Positions 8,391-15,895 of a stretch of DNA of 23,668 bases are shown piece after piece. Position 1 is the stretch's first letter; the number at the start of each line of letters is the position of its first letter. Where the stretch lies: positions 1 to 23,668 of the forward strand of contig QHXE01000234.1 of NCBI GenBank assembly GCA_003222835.1, in the 5' to 3' direction. The position numbers and the translations under genes are program-made. Below the pieces are notes generated by a model. The model ran no database searches. It had not been told where the DNA came from and was given only the letters and a program-made list of their open reading frames with translations. Origin of the DNA: Acidobacteriota bacterium. GTDB taxonomy: Bacteria; Acidobacteriota; Blastocatellia; Pyrinomonadales; Pyrinomonadaceae.

Positions 8391-8476
8391 CCTCTGCTAG
8401 CTCGGCGTCTCTGCCGTGATTGAATTTCAGTGTCTCTTCACCGCGGAGACGCAAAGAACGCTGAGACGACGCAGAG
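8391..8476. repeat. Intergenic imperfect inverted-repeat element, copy A
   Basis: The left arm (from CCTCTGCTAGCTCGGCGTCT) is an imperfect reverse complement of the right arm (TCACCGCGGAGACGCAAAGA, ending ACGCAGAG), with about 20 bases between. The right-arm style, CACCGCGGAGACGC..AACGC..AGAG, matches a class of intergenic repeats I recall from many environmental bacterial genomes. A related copy lies at 17744-17820. No protein is encoded, so it is more like a REP or MITE-type element than a gene. Confidence 0.55.
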
Positions 8477-8498
8477 AAAGGCTGACCACTTTGGTTCG

Positions 8499-8535
8499 CG
8501 CGAAAGGTACGTTTCGCCGCACGAAATGTCAAACA
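8499..8535. repeat. Dispersed palindromic repeat, copy 2
   Basis: Direct-orientation match to 7254-7290: 18 identical bases, six variable bases (CCGCAC), then GAAATGTCAA. Here TTTCG-CCGCA-CGAAA is a perfect five-base stem around the variable part. The two copies bracket the deacetylase gene about 1.2 kb apart. Confidence 0.75.
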
Positions 8536-8570
8536 AATTTCTCTCAGAAGGTGGCACGTGCATCTTGAGG

Positions 8571-8601
8571 GTAACTCACGGGCGGGATGCCCGTGAGTTA
8601 C
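8571..8601. repeat. Perfect 13-bp inverted repeat (REP-like hairpin)
   Basis: GTAACTCACGGGC, loop GGGAT, GCCCGTGAGTTAC: the two 13-base arms are exact reverse complements. No T-run follows on the + strand, so a simple rho-independent terminator is unlikely. Position between divergent genes and the GGGCGGGATGCCC core suggest a repeated extragenic palindrome, or an operator for the permease operon. Confidence 0.7.
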
Positions 8602-8633
8602 GCGCAAACTGACCCAATACGCAAATAAGACTC

Positions 8634-8661
8634 TTTACAGAATCTCATGTTCGGATATGAT
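8634..8661 (+). promoter_or_regulatory. Sigma70-like promoter for the permease operon
   Basis: TTTACA (8634-8639) and TATGAT (8656-8661) each match the -35 and -10 consensus at five of six bases, with a 16-base spacer. Transcription would begin near 8668, 24 bases before the ATG at 8692. It overlaps the alternative ATG at 8647, which argues for the shorter permease start. Confidence 0.45.
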
Positions 8662-8691
8662 GTGAGCTTCAAACACGTTTCAATAATCACC

Positions 8692-10095
8692 ATGCCATCT
8701 GAATCGCCGAAGTCTGAAAAAGACGGCGCGCCTTTGCTGAGACGCTTTGGGCTGATGCAGGCGACCGCGCTGAACATGTCGAACATGATCGGCGTGGGCC
8801 CATTCATCACAATTCCACTTTTAATGTCGGCGCTCGGTGGCCCCCAGGCGATGTTGGGCTGGATTGTCGCGGTTCTGATCGCGATTCCAGACGGGATGGT
8901 CTGGAGCGAGCTGGGCGCCTCAATGCCTGGCTCGGGAGGTTCGTACTTGTACTTGCGAGAGGGTTACGGTCGCGAAACCTTCGGAAGGCTCATGGCATTT
9001 CTCTTTATCTGGCAGTTCATTCTGAGCGGGCCTTTGGAAATAGCCTCGGGCTACATCGGCTTCGCCAGATATACAGGTTACATCTGGCCTGGTATGACGC
9101 AGCCGGCGACATTGTTGGTGGCCGCGGCGGTCGGCGTCTTAAATATCGTGCTGCTGTATCGCCGGATCACTTCGATTGGTACGATTACCGTCAGTCTATG
9201 GATAGGCACGTTGCTTACCACACTCGCTGTAATCATCACCGGGGCAATGCATTTCAGCGCGGCCCGGGCCTTTGATTTCCCTCCGGGTGCATTTACGTTT
9301 TCGCTCGGTTTTCTGCTCGGATTAGGTGCTGCCTCGCGCGTTGGAGTTTACGACTACCTGGGCTATTACGACATCTGTTACATCGGCGATGAAGTAAAGA
9401 ATCCGGGCAGGACCATACCGCGCTCGATCATCATCAGTGTAATTGCCGTGGCCATTATTTACCTGGCCATCAATCTTTCGATTATCGGGGTTGTTCCCTG
9501 GCGAGAGTTTGTTCCCTGGGACAAGCACCCCGAATCCGGTTTTCTCGTGTCCGCGATGATGGAGAGGATTTACGGCGCCAAGATAGCGACGGTTTTCACG
9601 GCGATGGTGCTCTGGACGGCGTTCGGTTCGGTCTTCGCACTGTTGCTCGGCTACTCGCGAATTCCTTACGCAGCCGCGCTTGATGGTTACTTCTTCAAAG
9701 TGTTCGGACGACTTCATCCCACCAAGCGATTTCCCTACGTCGCGCTGATTGTGCTCGGGATGATCTCGATAATTTGTAGTTTCTTTTCGCTGGATATCGT
9801 TATTGACGCGCTGATCTCGACCCGAATCCTGGTGCAGTTCATCGGCCAGATTCTCGCGCTGATATTGCTCAGAAAGCGCGCGCCGGAGATGCGGCGGCCC
9901 TATAAAGTGTGGCTGTATCCGCTTCCTTGTTTGGTCGCGCTCATCGGTTGGATATTTATTTTTGCGACTACGGCGTGGCCAGTGATTCTTCTTGGTCTGG
10001 GCACGCTGGCTCTGGGCGCGGTCTTTTTCTTTGTCTGGTCCTGGTATACGAAGCGGTGGCCCTTTGCTTATGCGATCCCAACCACGGTTGATTGA
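8692..10095 (+). CDS. APC-family permease (amino-acid/polyamine/organocation type)
   Basis: 467 residues from the ATG at 8692 (MPSESPKSEKDG...). The frame also has an ATG at 8647, but it overlaps a good promoter and adds 15 residues unlike the family N-terminus. It is an inner-membrane transporter with about 12 hydrophobic segments. The first helix carries the APC signature region (MQATALNMSNMIGVGPFITI); GAS-PGSGGSYLYLREGYG between helices 2 and 3 is also typical, as is LRKRAPEMRRPYKVW near the C-terminus. Substrates in this superfamily are usually amino acids or amines, taken up with H+ or Na+. Its place as first gene of an operon with a glucosaminidase and mutases (18 bp to the next gene) makes an amino sugar or related amine an attractive but unproven substrate. 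Neither start has a clear Shine-Dalgarno sequence. Confidence 0.92.
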   Translation: MPSESPKSEKDGAPLLRRFGLMQATALNMSNMIGVGPFITIPLLMSALGGPQAMLGWIVAVLIAIPDGMVWSELGASMPGSGGSYLYLREGYGRETFGRLMAFLFIWQFILSGPLEIASGYIGFARYTGYIWPGMTQPATLLVAAAVGVLNIVLLYRRITSIGTITVSLWIGTLLTTLAVIITGAMHFSAARAFDFPPGAFTFSLGFLLGLGAASRVGVYDYLGYYDICYIGDEVKNPGRTIPRSIIISVIAVAIIYLAINLSIIGVVPWREFVPWDKHPESGFLVSAMMERIYGAKIATVFTAMVLWTAFGSVFALLLGYSRIPYAAALDGYFFKVFGRLHPTKRFPYVALIVLGMISIICSFFSLDIVIDALISTRILVQFIGQILALILLRKRAPEMRRPYKVWLYPLPCLVALIGWIFIFATTAWPVILLGLGTLALGAVFFFVWSWYTKRWPFAYAIPTTVD

Positions 10096-10113
10096 AGATG
10101 GAGAGAGAATCCA

Positions 10114-12819
10114 ATGTTCAGAGAATTGACCTGCGGCTTTATCCTTTTATTTCTTGGCTTTGGTGAATTAGCGATGGCTCAGAGCAAGCGTCAGCAACTT
10201 TCACCGGAAAAGATATTTCTGCGCGATCGCTGGACTATTCAGTCTTCCGCTCAGGTCAAAGAAAAGGGCGACGCGCTGTCCCAACGCGTCTTTCAACCGC
10301 GGAACTGGTATCCCGCGAAGGTTCCTTCAACCGTTGCGGGTACGCTTATCGATAACAAGGTGTACCCTGATCCTTTCACCGGCATGAATCTAAGAATGAT
10401 GCCGGGGTGCAGCTATCCAATCGGCGCAAACTTCTCGCTGCGGCCCATGCCGGAAGACAGCCCCTTCCGCGTTTCCTGGTGGTATCGAAACGAATTTCGG
10501 CTCCCTGCCAGCTACCGTGGTCTGAATATTTGGCTGCACTTCGATGGCGTCAATTTTCGCGCCAACGTCTGGCTCAATGGTAAACAGATTGCCACCTCGG
10601 ATCAGATCGCGGGTACCTTCCGCGTGCATGAGTTGAACATCCGCGACACAGCCCGCGCGGGCGAACTCAATACCCTGGCCGTCGAGATTTTCCCGCAACA
10701 GCCCGACGATCTAGGCTGGACGTGGGTAGACTGGAATCCGATGCCACCTGATAAGAACATGGGCATCTTCCGTGAGGTTTACGTCACGACCAGCGGCCCA
10801 CTCACTTTGCGCTATCCTCAGGTAGTCACGCGTTTCGATCTGCCCTCGCTCGAGACTGCGCACTTGACCGTCAATGCCGAAGCCCACAACGCAACCGATC
10901 ATGAAGTCGAAGGTGTGTTGAGCGGAAGCACCGAAGGGATTCGCTTTTCGCAGCGAGTCAAACTCGCGCCCCAGGAGACACGGTCGATTTCCTTCACCCC
11001 TGAACAGTTTCCCCAACTCAATCTCGTTCATCCACGCGTCTGGTGGCCGGTGCATCAGGGGGCGCAGAATCTTTACGGTCTGGAGATGGAGTTCACTGTG
11101 GACGGGAAAGTTTCCGATCGCGGGAGTACGCGCTTTGGCATTCGAGAGATCACCTCCGAATTGGATACACAGAATCACCTCATCTTTAAAGTCAATGGCC
11201 AGAATCTACTAATACGCGGTGGTGGCTGGGCTTCAGATATGTTTCTCCGTTTTAGGCCTGAGCGACTAAAAGCGGAGTTCCAATACGTGAAAGATATGAA
11301 CCTGAATGCCATTCGTTTGGAAGGGCAGCTTCAGCCGGACTATTTTTTTGATCTCGCTGACGAGTATGGAATTTTGATAATGGCCGGTTGGTGCTGTTGC
11401 TCGCATTGGGAGCACTGGCAGCATCGGAACGATTACAAGGAAGGACCGGTTTGGGATAAAGAAGACTACGACATAGCTGCCAAATCACAAGCAGATCAGA
11501 TCAGGCGCTTGAGAAACCATCCGAGTGTGTTGGCGTGGTTGAACGGCAGCGACAATCCGCCGCCTGCTGATGTCGAGCAGATGTACGTAGACATCCTCAA
11601 GAAATATCAGTGGCCCAATCCATTCATTTCGTCGGCAACGGCGAAGAGGGCCGAGCTCAGCGGAGTCACTGGAGTCAAAATGGAAGGGCCATACGAATGG
11701 GTGCCTGCTTCCTACTGGCTGCTGGATAAAGAAGCCGGCGGGGCGCATGGATTCGCGACCGAGATCAGTCCCGGACCGGCGGTGCCGCCGCTCGAGAGCC
11801 TCAAGCGAATGATACCGAAAGAACATCTCTGGCCCATCGATGACTATTGGAACTATCACGCCGGTGGCGGCCAGTTCAAAAACATAAAAGTCTTTACTGA
11901 CGCTTTGAATAGTCGCTACGGAACGGCGAAGGATGTGCGAGATTACGCGATCAAGTCACAGTTGATGACTTACGAAGGGCAACGGGCCATGTTTGAGGCC
12001 TATGCCGGCAACCGTTACAGATCGACCGGGGTGATTCAATGGATGCTGAACAACGCCTGGCCTTCCCTGATCTGGCATCTTTATGACTACTACCTGATGC
12101 CTGCCGGAGGCTATTTTGGAACCAAGAAAGCCTGCGAACCCATCCACGTGCAATATTCCTACGACGACCAGAGTGTGGTCGCAGTGAATACTACTTATCA
12201 ACCACAGCGAGAATTGAAATTGAAGGCGCAGGTCTATGACCTCGATCTGGCGGAAAGATTTTCTAAAGTGACTGAGATCGACCTGCCGGCAGATAGTAAT
12301 CTTAAGGCTTTCTCAATTCCGCAAATAAAAGATCTGACGGTAACCTATTTTCTAAAGCTCACGCTGCAAAACTCGGCTGGTCAGATTATCAGCTCCAACT
12401 TTTACTGGCTCTCGACCACTGATGATGTGCTCAACCTGAAAGGGACGAAATGGTATTACACGCCGGTGAGTTCCTATGCCGACATGACCCAGCTCGAAAA
12501 ACTTCTCCCAGTGAAGCTGGCCGCGTCCGGCAGAGCCATGCGTCGCGGCGGCGAGGAGATTGCGCTCGTGACCATATCAAATCCCAGTCGCGGCCTCGCT
12601 TTCTTTGTTCACCTTCAGATAAAACAGGGAAGCAGCGAACGAGATGTGCTGCCGGTGGTTTGGGAGGACAATTACATCTCTCTACTGCCCGGTGAGCGCA
12701 GGGAGGTTACGGCGACTTACAAGGTAAGAGATTTGGGCAACGCGGCTGCGTTTCTGAAGGTCGAAGGCTGGAATAGCGTTCCCCTCGAGATTCCTTTAAC
12801 AGTTAAGAAGAAACGGTGA
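10114..12819 (+). CDS. GH2 exo-beta-D-glucosaminidase, CsxA type, exported
   Basis: 901 residues with a signal peptide (MFRELTCGFILLFLGFGELAMAQS). It should release glucosamine from the non-reducing end of chitosan oligosaccharides. Domains in order: GH2 sugar-binding beta-sandwich (about 40-235; WLHFDGVNFRANVWLNGKQI), Ig-like domain (about 235-350), TIM barrel (about 355-610), then C-terminal Ig-like domains. Instead of the usual Asn-Glu acid/base motif of GH2, it has NGSDNPPP, with Asp480 (bases 11551-11553) in the position described for CsxA-type glucosaminidases. The nucleophile is Glu550 in FATEISPGPAVPPLESLKRM. The 70-residue spacing fits the Asp469/Glu541 pair that I recall for Amycolatopsis CsxA. 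The motif WVDWNPMPPDKNMGIFREV also suits this subfamily. The start follows GGAGAGAG, and its stop overlaps the next start by four bases. A beta-mannosidase-like specificity is less likely. Confidence 0.92.
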   Translation: MFRELTCGFILLFLGFGELAMAQSKRQQLSPEKIFLRDRWTIQSSAQVKEKGDALSQRVFQPRNWYPAKVPSTVAGTLIDNKVYPDPFTGMNLRMMPGCSYPIGANFSLRPMPEDSPFRVSWWYRNEFRLPASYRGLNIWLHFDGVNFRANVWLNGKQIATSDQIAGTFRVHELNIRDTARAGELNTLAVEIFPQQPDDLGWTWVDWNPMPPDKNMGIFREVYVTTSGPLTLRYPQVVTRFDLPSLETAHLTVNAEAHNATDHEVEGVLSGSTEGIRFSQRVKLAPQETRSISFTPEQFPQLNLVHPRVWWPVHQGAQNLYGLEMEFTVDGKVSDRGSTRFGIREITSELDTQNHLIFKVNGQNLLIRGGGWASDMFLRFRPERLKAEFQYVKDMNLNAIRLEGQLQPDYFFDLADEYGILIMAGWCCCSHWEHWQHRNDYKEGPVWDKEDYDIAAKSQADQIRRLRNHPSVLAWLNGSDNPPPADVEQMYVDILKKYQWPNPFISSATAKRAELSGVTGVKMEGPYEWVPASYWLLDKEAGGAHGFATEISPGPAVPPLESLKRMIPKEHLWPIDDYWNYHAGGGQFKNIKVFTDALNSRYGTAKDVRDYAIKSQLMTYEGQRAMFEAYAGNRYRSTGVIQWMLNNAWPSLIWHLYDYYLMPAGGYFGTKKACEPIHVQYSYDDQSVVAVNTTYQPQRELKLKAQVYDLDLAERFSKVTEIDLPADSNLKAFSIPQIKDLTVTYFLKLTLQNSAGQIISSNFYWLSTTDDVLNLKGTKWYYTPVSSYADMTQLEKLLPVKLAASGRAMRRGGEEIALVTISNPSRGLAFFVHLQIKQGSSERDVLPVVWEDNYISLLPGERREVTATYKVRDLGNAAAFLKVEGWNSVPLEIPLTVKKKR

Positions 12820-14174
12820 GCCGCATTATGAAACCGCTGAAAATCGGCATCACCGGTGTGCGCGGGATTGTCGGCGAGACGTTTACGCCGGAAGTGGCAG
12901 TCGGATTCGCCCAGGCATTTGGTACTTATCTCGACAGCGGTCGCATTCTTGTTTGTCGTGATACCAGATTATCAGGCCCGATGGTTCGCTCGGCTGTCGT
13001 GGCCGGGCTTTTAGCTGCGGGTTGTGAGGTGATCGATCTTGGCATCTGTCCTACACCCAGCTTGCAGTTAGCTGTAACCTGGCTCAAGGCTGACGGCGGA
13101 ATTGCCGGCACCGCTGGTCACAATCCTGCGCCATGGAATGCGCTGAAGTTTGTCCGTGGAGACGGCCTTTATTTGAATCCCTTACAGGCCGAAGAGCTTT
13201 TAGACGTTTTCCATCAGGGAGAGTTTGCCAAGGCCAGATGGAACCAGATCCAACCCGCCATCCAACACCGGGACCCAATCGAACACCATATCGAAAAGCT
13301 GGGGAATGTCTTTGACACTGCCGCCATTAGAGCGCGTCGCCTCAAGGTTGCGGTCGATTGTTCTAACGGTGCTTGTTCGCGACTTATTCCGCGTTGGCTT
13401 GCGGAACTCGGCTGCGAGGTTCTGGCGATCAACGATGATCCCACGGCCGCATTTCCGCACCGGCCGGAACCAACGCCGGAGACCATGGCCCAACTCAGCG
13501 CGGTCGTTAAGGCCGGTCATGCTGATATTGGTTTCGCTCATGACGCAGATGGAGAGCGATTAGGGATTGTGACCGAACTGGCCCACGCACTCTCAGAAGA
13601 ATTGACGCTCGCCGTGGCGACCAGGCTTCGTCTTCAGCAGAGTGCGGGCCTCGTAGTGACCAATGTTTCGACTTCCGGCGCTATAGAACAAATCGCTGCG
13701 CAATATGAAGGGCGCGTTGTGCGCACTCAGGTCGGACAGACTTACATCTCCGAGGCCATGCTTGAACATGACGCCATCCTCGGGGGCGAAGGAAGTGGAG
13801 GTGTGACAGTTCCGCAAGTACACTTGACCCATGACAGCGCCGCCGCCGTAGGACTCATCCTCGAAGGCCTGGCGCGTTCGGACGAACGAGTCTCGGACAT
13901 CGTCCAGCAACTTCCGAGATTGTTTATGTTGAAGCACAACTTAGTTGTGGAACCCAATCGTCTGTATTCGGTGCTGCAAGACTTCCGTGTGGCAATCGAG
14001 CGCGAGCAGCTAACCTGCGATCTCACAGATGGTATTAAGGTAGATTTACCCGAGGGTTGGATACACGTGCGAGCTTCCAACACGGAATCCCTGATTCGCG
14101 TCATTGTCGAAGCTGAGGATGCGACGAACGCACGCCGGTTACTTGATTGGGTGCGCGATAGATTGAATAAGTGA
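12816..14174 (+). CDS. Phosphohexomutase (GlmM-like) paralog lacking the catalytic serine
   Basis: 452 residues of the alpha-D-phosphohexomutase family (GlmM, PMM/PGM). These enzymes move phosphate between C1 and C6 of hexose or glucosamine phosphates via a phosphoserine. All four domains are present: N-terminal KIGITGVRGIVGE, the active-site region, the metal loop, the sugar loop GGEGSGGV and the phosphate-binding RASNTESLIRVIVEA. The active-site loop reads TAGHNP, so the catalytic Ser is Gly101 (GGT, bases 13116-13118), one base from AGT. The metal loop is DADGER (Asp243, Asp245, Glu247) rather than DxDxDR, and the phosphate loop has Ser for Pro. Length and frame are intact, so it is not a broken gene; it may be a pseudoenzyme or a changed activity. 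The GTG start overlaps the glucosaminidase stop by four bases (translational coupling); an in-frame ATG at 12828 is the alternative. Confidence 0.92.
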   Translation: MSRIMKPLKIGITGVRGIVGETFTPEVAVGFAQAFGTYLDSGRILVCRDTRLSGPMVRSAVVAGLLAAGCEVIDLGICPTPSLQLAVTWLKADGGIAGTAGHNPAPWNALKFVRGDGLYLNPLQAEELLDVFHQGEFAKARWNQIQPAIQHRDPIEHHIEKLGNVFDTAAIRARRLKVAVDCSNGACSRLIPRWLAELGCEVLAINDDPTAAFPHRPEPTPETMAQLSAVVKAGHADIGFAHDADGERLGIVTELAHALSEELTLAVATRLRLQQSAGLVVTNVSTSGAIEQIAAQYEGRVVRTQVGQTYISEAMLEHDAILGGEGSGGVTVPQVHLTHDSAAAVGLILEGLARSDERVSDIVQQLPRLFMLKHNLVVEPNRLYSVLQDFRVAIEREQLTCDLTDGIKVDLPEGWIHVRASNTESLIRVIVEAEDATNARRLLDWVRDRLNK

Positions 14175-14187
14175 GACTACGGACATC

Positions 14188-14298
14188 GACAAGAGTTACA
14201 AGATTTACATGATTCAGCAAAGAGTGCGTATCCGGGGCTGAGTTTACAAACGTGCTCATTTTTCCTTTCCTCATCATGTAAATCTTGTAAATCCTGTC
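14188..14298. repeat. Long inverted repeat between the two mutase genes
   Basis: The left arm (14188-14213, starting GACAAGAGTTACAAGATTTA) and the right arm (14273-14298, starting ATCATGTAAATCTTGTAAAT) are reverse complements at 24 of 26 positions, with a 59-base centre. The wording ACAAGATTTACATGAT matches a class of AT-rich palindromic repeats I recall from many bacterial genomes. It fills nearly all of the 141-base gap that interrupts an otherwise tight operon. No open frame lies inside. It could fold as a large hairpin in the mRNA and lower read-through to the second mutase. Confidence 0.8.
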
Positions 14299-14300
14299 CC

Positions 14301-14318
14301 AGAAGAGCCTAAATCTTG
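14301..14318 (+). promoter_or_regulatory. Ribosome binding site and TTG start of the second mutase
   Basis: AGAAGAG, eight bases, then TTG. The in-frame stop at 14310-14312 rules out any earlier start. The site abuts the right arm of the inverted repeat, so a hairpin there could alter ribosome access. Confidence 0.5.
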
Positions 14319-15671
14319 CGACCGATACCAACTCTCAAAATCAGCATCTCCGGCGTGCGCGGAGTAATTGGCGAGTCGCTGACGCCCACCCTGTTGACGC
14401 GCTTCGCGCAAGCGTTCGGCACCTATGTCGGAGGGCGGACGATTGTCATCGGGCGCGATCCTCGCACCTCAGGCGAGATGGTCAAGCAGGCAGTCATAGC
14501 GGGGCTGCTTTCGAGCGGTTGCCGCATCCTCGACATCGGCATGTGTCCAGTGCCGACCATTCAACTACTCGTCCGTCATCGTCGCGCCCACGGCGGCATT
14601 GCGATTACCGCGAGTCACAATCCGGCGGAATGGAACGCACTGAAGTTCATTGGTCAGGGCGGATTTTTTCTAAACACGGGTCAGGCTCGTGAGCTGCTGG
14701 ACATTTATCACCAGGGCGAATACACGCGGGTCGCGGGCGCGGAAATGAGGGAAGTTGCCGAAGTTTTCGGAACGACTGATCTGCATGTTCGCACAATCGT
14801 AGAGGCATTGGGGCCATTAGCAATGCGTAAGCAGAAGCTCCGGGTAGTTCTTGATGCCTGCAATGGGGCCGGCTCGTTGGTTGGTCCGAAGCTGCTTGAA
14901 GCGTTGGGTGCCGAAGTTTTTACGATCAACGTAAACCCGAACGGATTATTTCCCCGTCCCGCAGAACCACTGGCGGAAAATCTCGGTGACCTGTGCGCCG
15001 CAGTTAACGCACATGACGCTGATGTTGGCTTTGCCCAGGACATGGATGCCGATCGCCTGGCGATAGTTTCAGAAAAGGGCGTGGCGATTGGTGAGGAATA
15101 CACTCTTCTGCTGGCGATTCTTAATGTTCTCGGCAAGAATCCCGGGCCAGTCGTGGCAAATCTATCAACTACGTCCGCGCTGCAGGAGTCAGTCAGCCGG
15201 TTTGGTTGCCCGCTTTTTCTGTCGAAGATCGGCGAGGTCAATGTCACTGAAGAGATGCAGAAGCAAAGCGCCGTCATTGGCGGCGAAGGCAACGGCGGCG
15301 TTATTTATCCGCGTATCAATTTTGCGCGCGATAGCCTGGTCGGCATGGCTCTCATCTTGCATCTGTTGTCGTCGAGCGAGCAGACGATTACTCAGTTGGT
15401 AAATACCTTGCCGCGATTCGCTATGATCAAAGAGAAACTGGCTTGCCCGTCAGACAAAATCTCCGCGGTCCTGAGAATGCTTCGTCAAGAGTATGCAGCC
15501 TATCCATTGGACCTGCGCGATGGAGTGAAAGTTAGTTTGCCCAACGGATGGTTTTTGGTGAGAGGTTCGAATACTGAGCCGATCGTCCGCGTGATAGCCG
15601 AGGCAGAGCGCGAAGCGGATGCCAGGGCAATTCTCGACCGCGTGTATTCACGGGTTCAGGAGTGTCTGTGA
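14316..15671 (+). CDS. glmM: Phosphohexomutase, probable phosphoglucosamine mutase
   Basis: 451 residues, close to the usual GlmM length. GlmM interconverts glucosamine-6-phosphate and glucosamine-1-phosphate on the way to UDP-GlcNAc. All key motifs are intact: KISISGVRGVIGE, the catalytic loop ITASHNPAEWNALKF (Ser100), the metal loop DMDADR (Asp242, Asp244, Asp246), the sugar loop GGEGNGGV and the phosphate loop RGSNTEPIVRVIAEA. The NPAEWNALKF wording is like GlmM proteins I recall from Bacteroidetes and relatives, but PMM/PGM activity cannot be excluded. The start must be the TTG at 14316: a stop codon lies at 14310-14312 and no ATG or GTG is available before the first conserved strand. AGAAGAG sits eight bases upstream, just after the inverted repeat. 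It is a clear tandem paralog of the preceding gene. Confidence 0.93.
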   Translation: MRPIPTLKISISGVRGVIGESLTPTLLTRFAQAFGTYVGGRTIVIGRDPRTSGEMVKQAVIAGLLSSGCRILDIGMCPVPTIQLLVRHRRAHGGIAITASHNPAEWNALKFIGQGGFFLNTGQARELLDIYHQGEYTRVAGAEMREVAEVFGTTDLHVRTIVEALGPLAMRKQKLRVVLDACNGAGSLVGPKLLEALGAEVFTINVNPNGLFPRPAEPLAENLGDLCAAVNAHDADVGFAQDMDADRLAIVSEKGVAIGEEYTLLLAILNVLGKNPGPVVANLSTTSALQESVSRFGCPLFLSKIGEVNVTEEMQKQSAVIGGEGNGGVIYPRINFARDSLVGMALILHLLSSSEQTITQLVNTLPRFAMIKEKLACPSDKISAVLRMLRQEYAAYPLDLRDGVKVSLPNGWFLVRGSNTEPIVRVIAEAEREADARAILDRVYSRVQECL

Positions 15672-15895
15672 TTCCGGCCGCTCCGCGCTGGATCCCACTG
15701 AAAGCCGCATGGAGTTTGTCAACGGCAATCGGAGTCGAACGGCGACCGATAGCAGGACATCAACCTCAAGGTAAAAACCATCTTCCGACTTAGTCGCCTT
15801 AATCCTTGACCCGCGACGAGACTTCGGAAAGAATCCTAGTCGTTCGGCGTATACGCAACACCAACCAGCTTTATCACGCGCGAGGACTTCTTTAA
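15672..15895. other. Intergenic region without an obvious gene
   Basis: 224 bases after the mutase operon and before the GH16-like gene. I see no terminator with a T-run and no clear promoter. The - strand has a stop-free run across the whole gap, discussed under rejected items. Confidence 0.5.

Larger units (their letters stand above)
8326..8646. other. Divergent intergenic region rich in repeats
   Basis: About 320 bases separate the deacetylase and permease start regions. I see no gene here. It holds an imperfect inverted element (8391-8476), copy 2 of the short palindromic repeat (8499-8535), a perfect 13-bp hairpin (8571-8601) and, at its right end, the start of a promoter candidate for the permease. 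Short open frames across it read straight through these repeats and are not credible proteins. Confidence 0.7.

Noticed and set aside
8571..8601. Perfect hairpin as a rho-independent terminator
   Set aside because: No T-run follows on either strand in a suitable position, and it lies between divergent genes, so it is listed as a repeat.
8647..8691. Upstream ATG as the permease start
   Set aside because: It adds 15 residues unlike the family, has no ribosome site, and overlaps the best promoter candidate; the ATG at 8692 is preferred.
10711..11178. 155-codon - strand open frame
   Set aside because: Antisense to the GH2 glucosaminidase; no family features or ribosome site.
14708..15292. 194-codon - strand open frame
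   Set aside because: Antisense to the intact second mutase; Ser/Arg/Pro-rich as expected for a shadow in GC-rich DNA.
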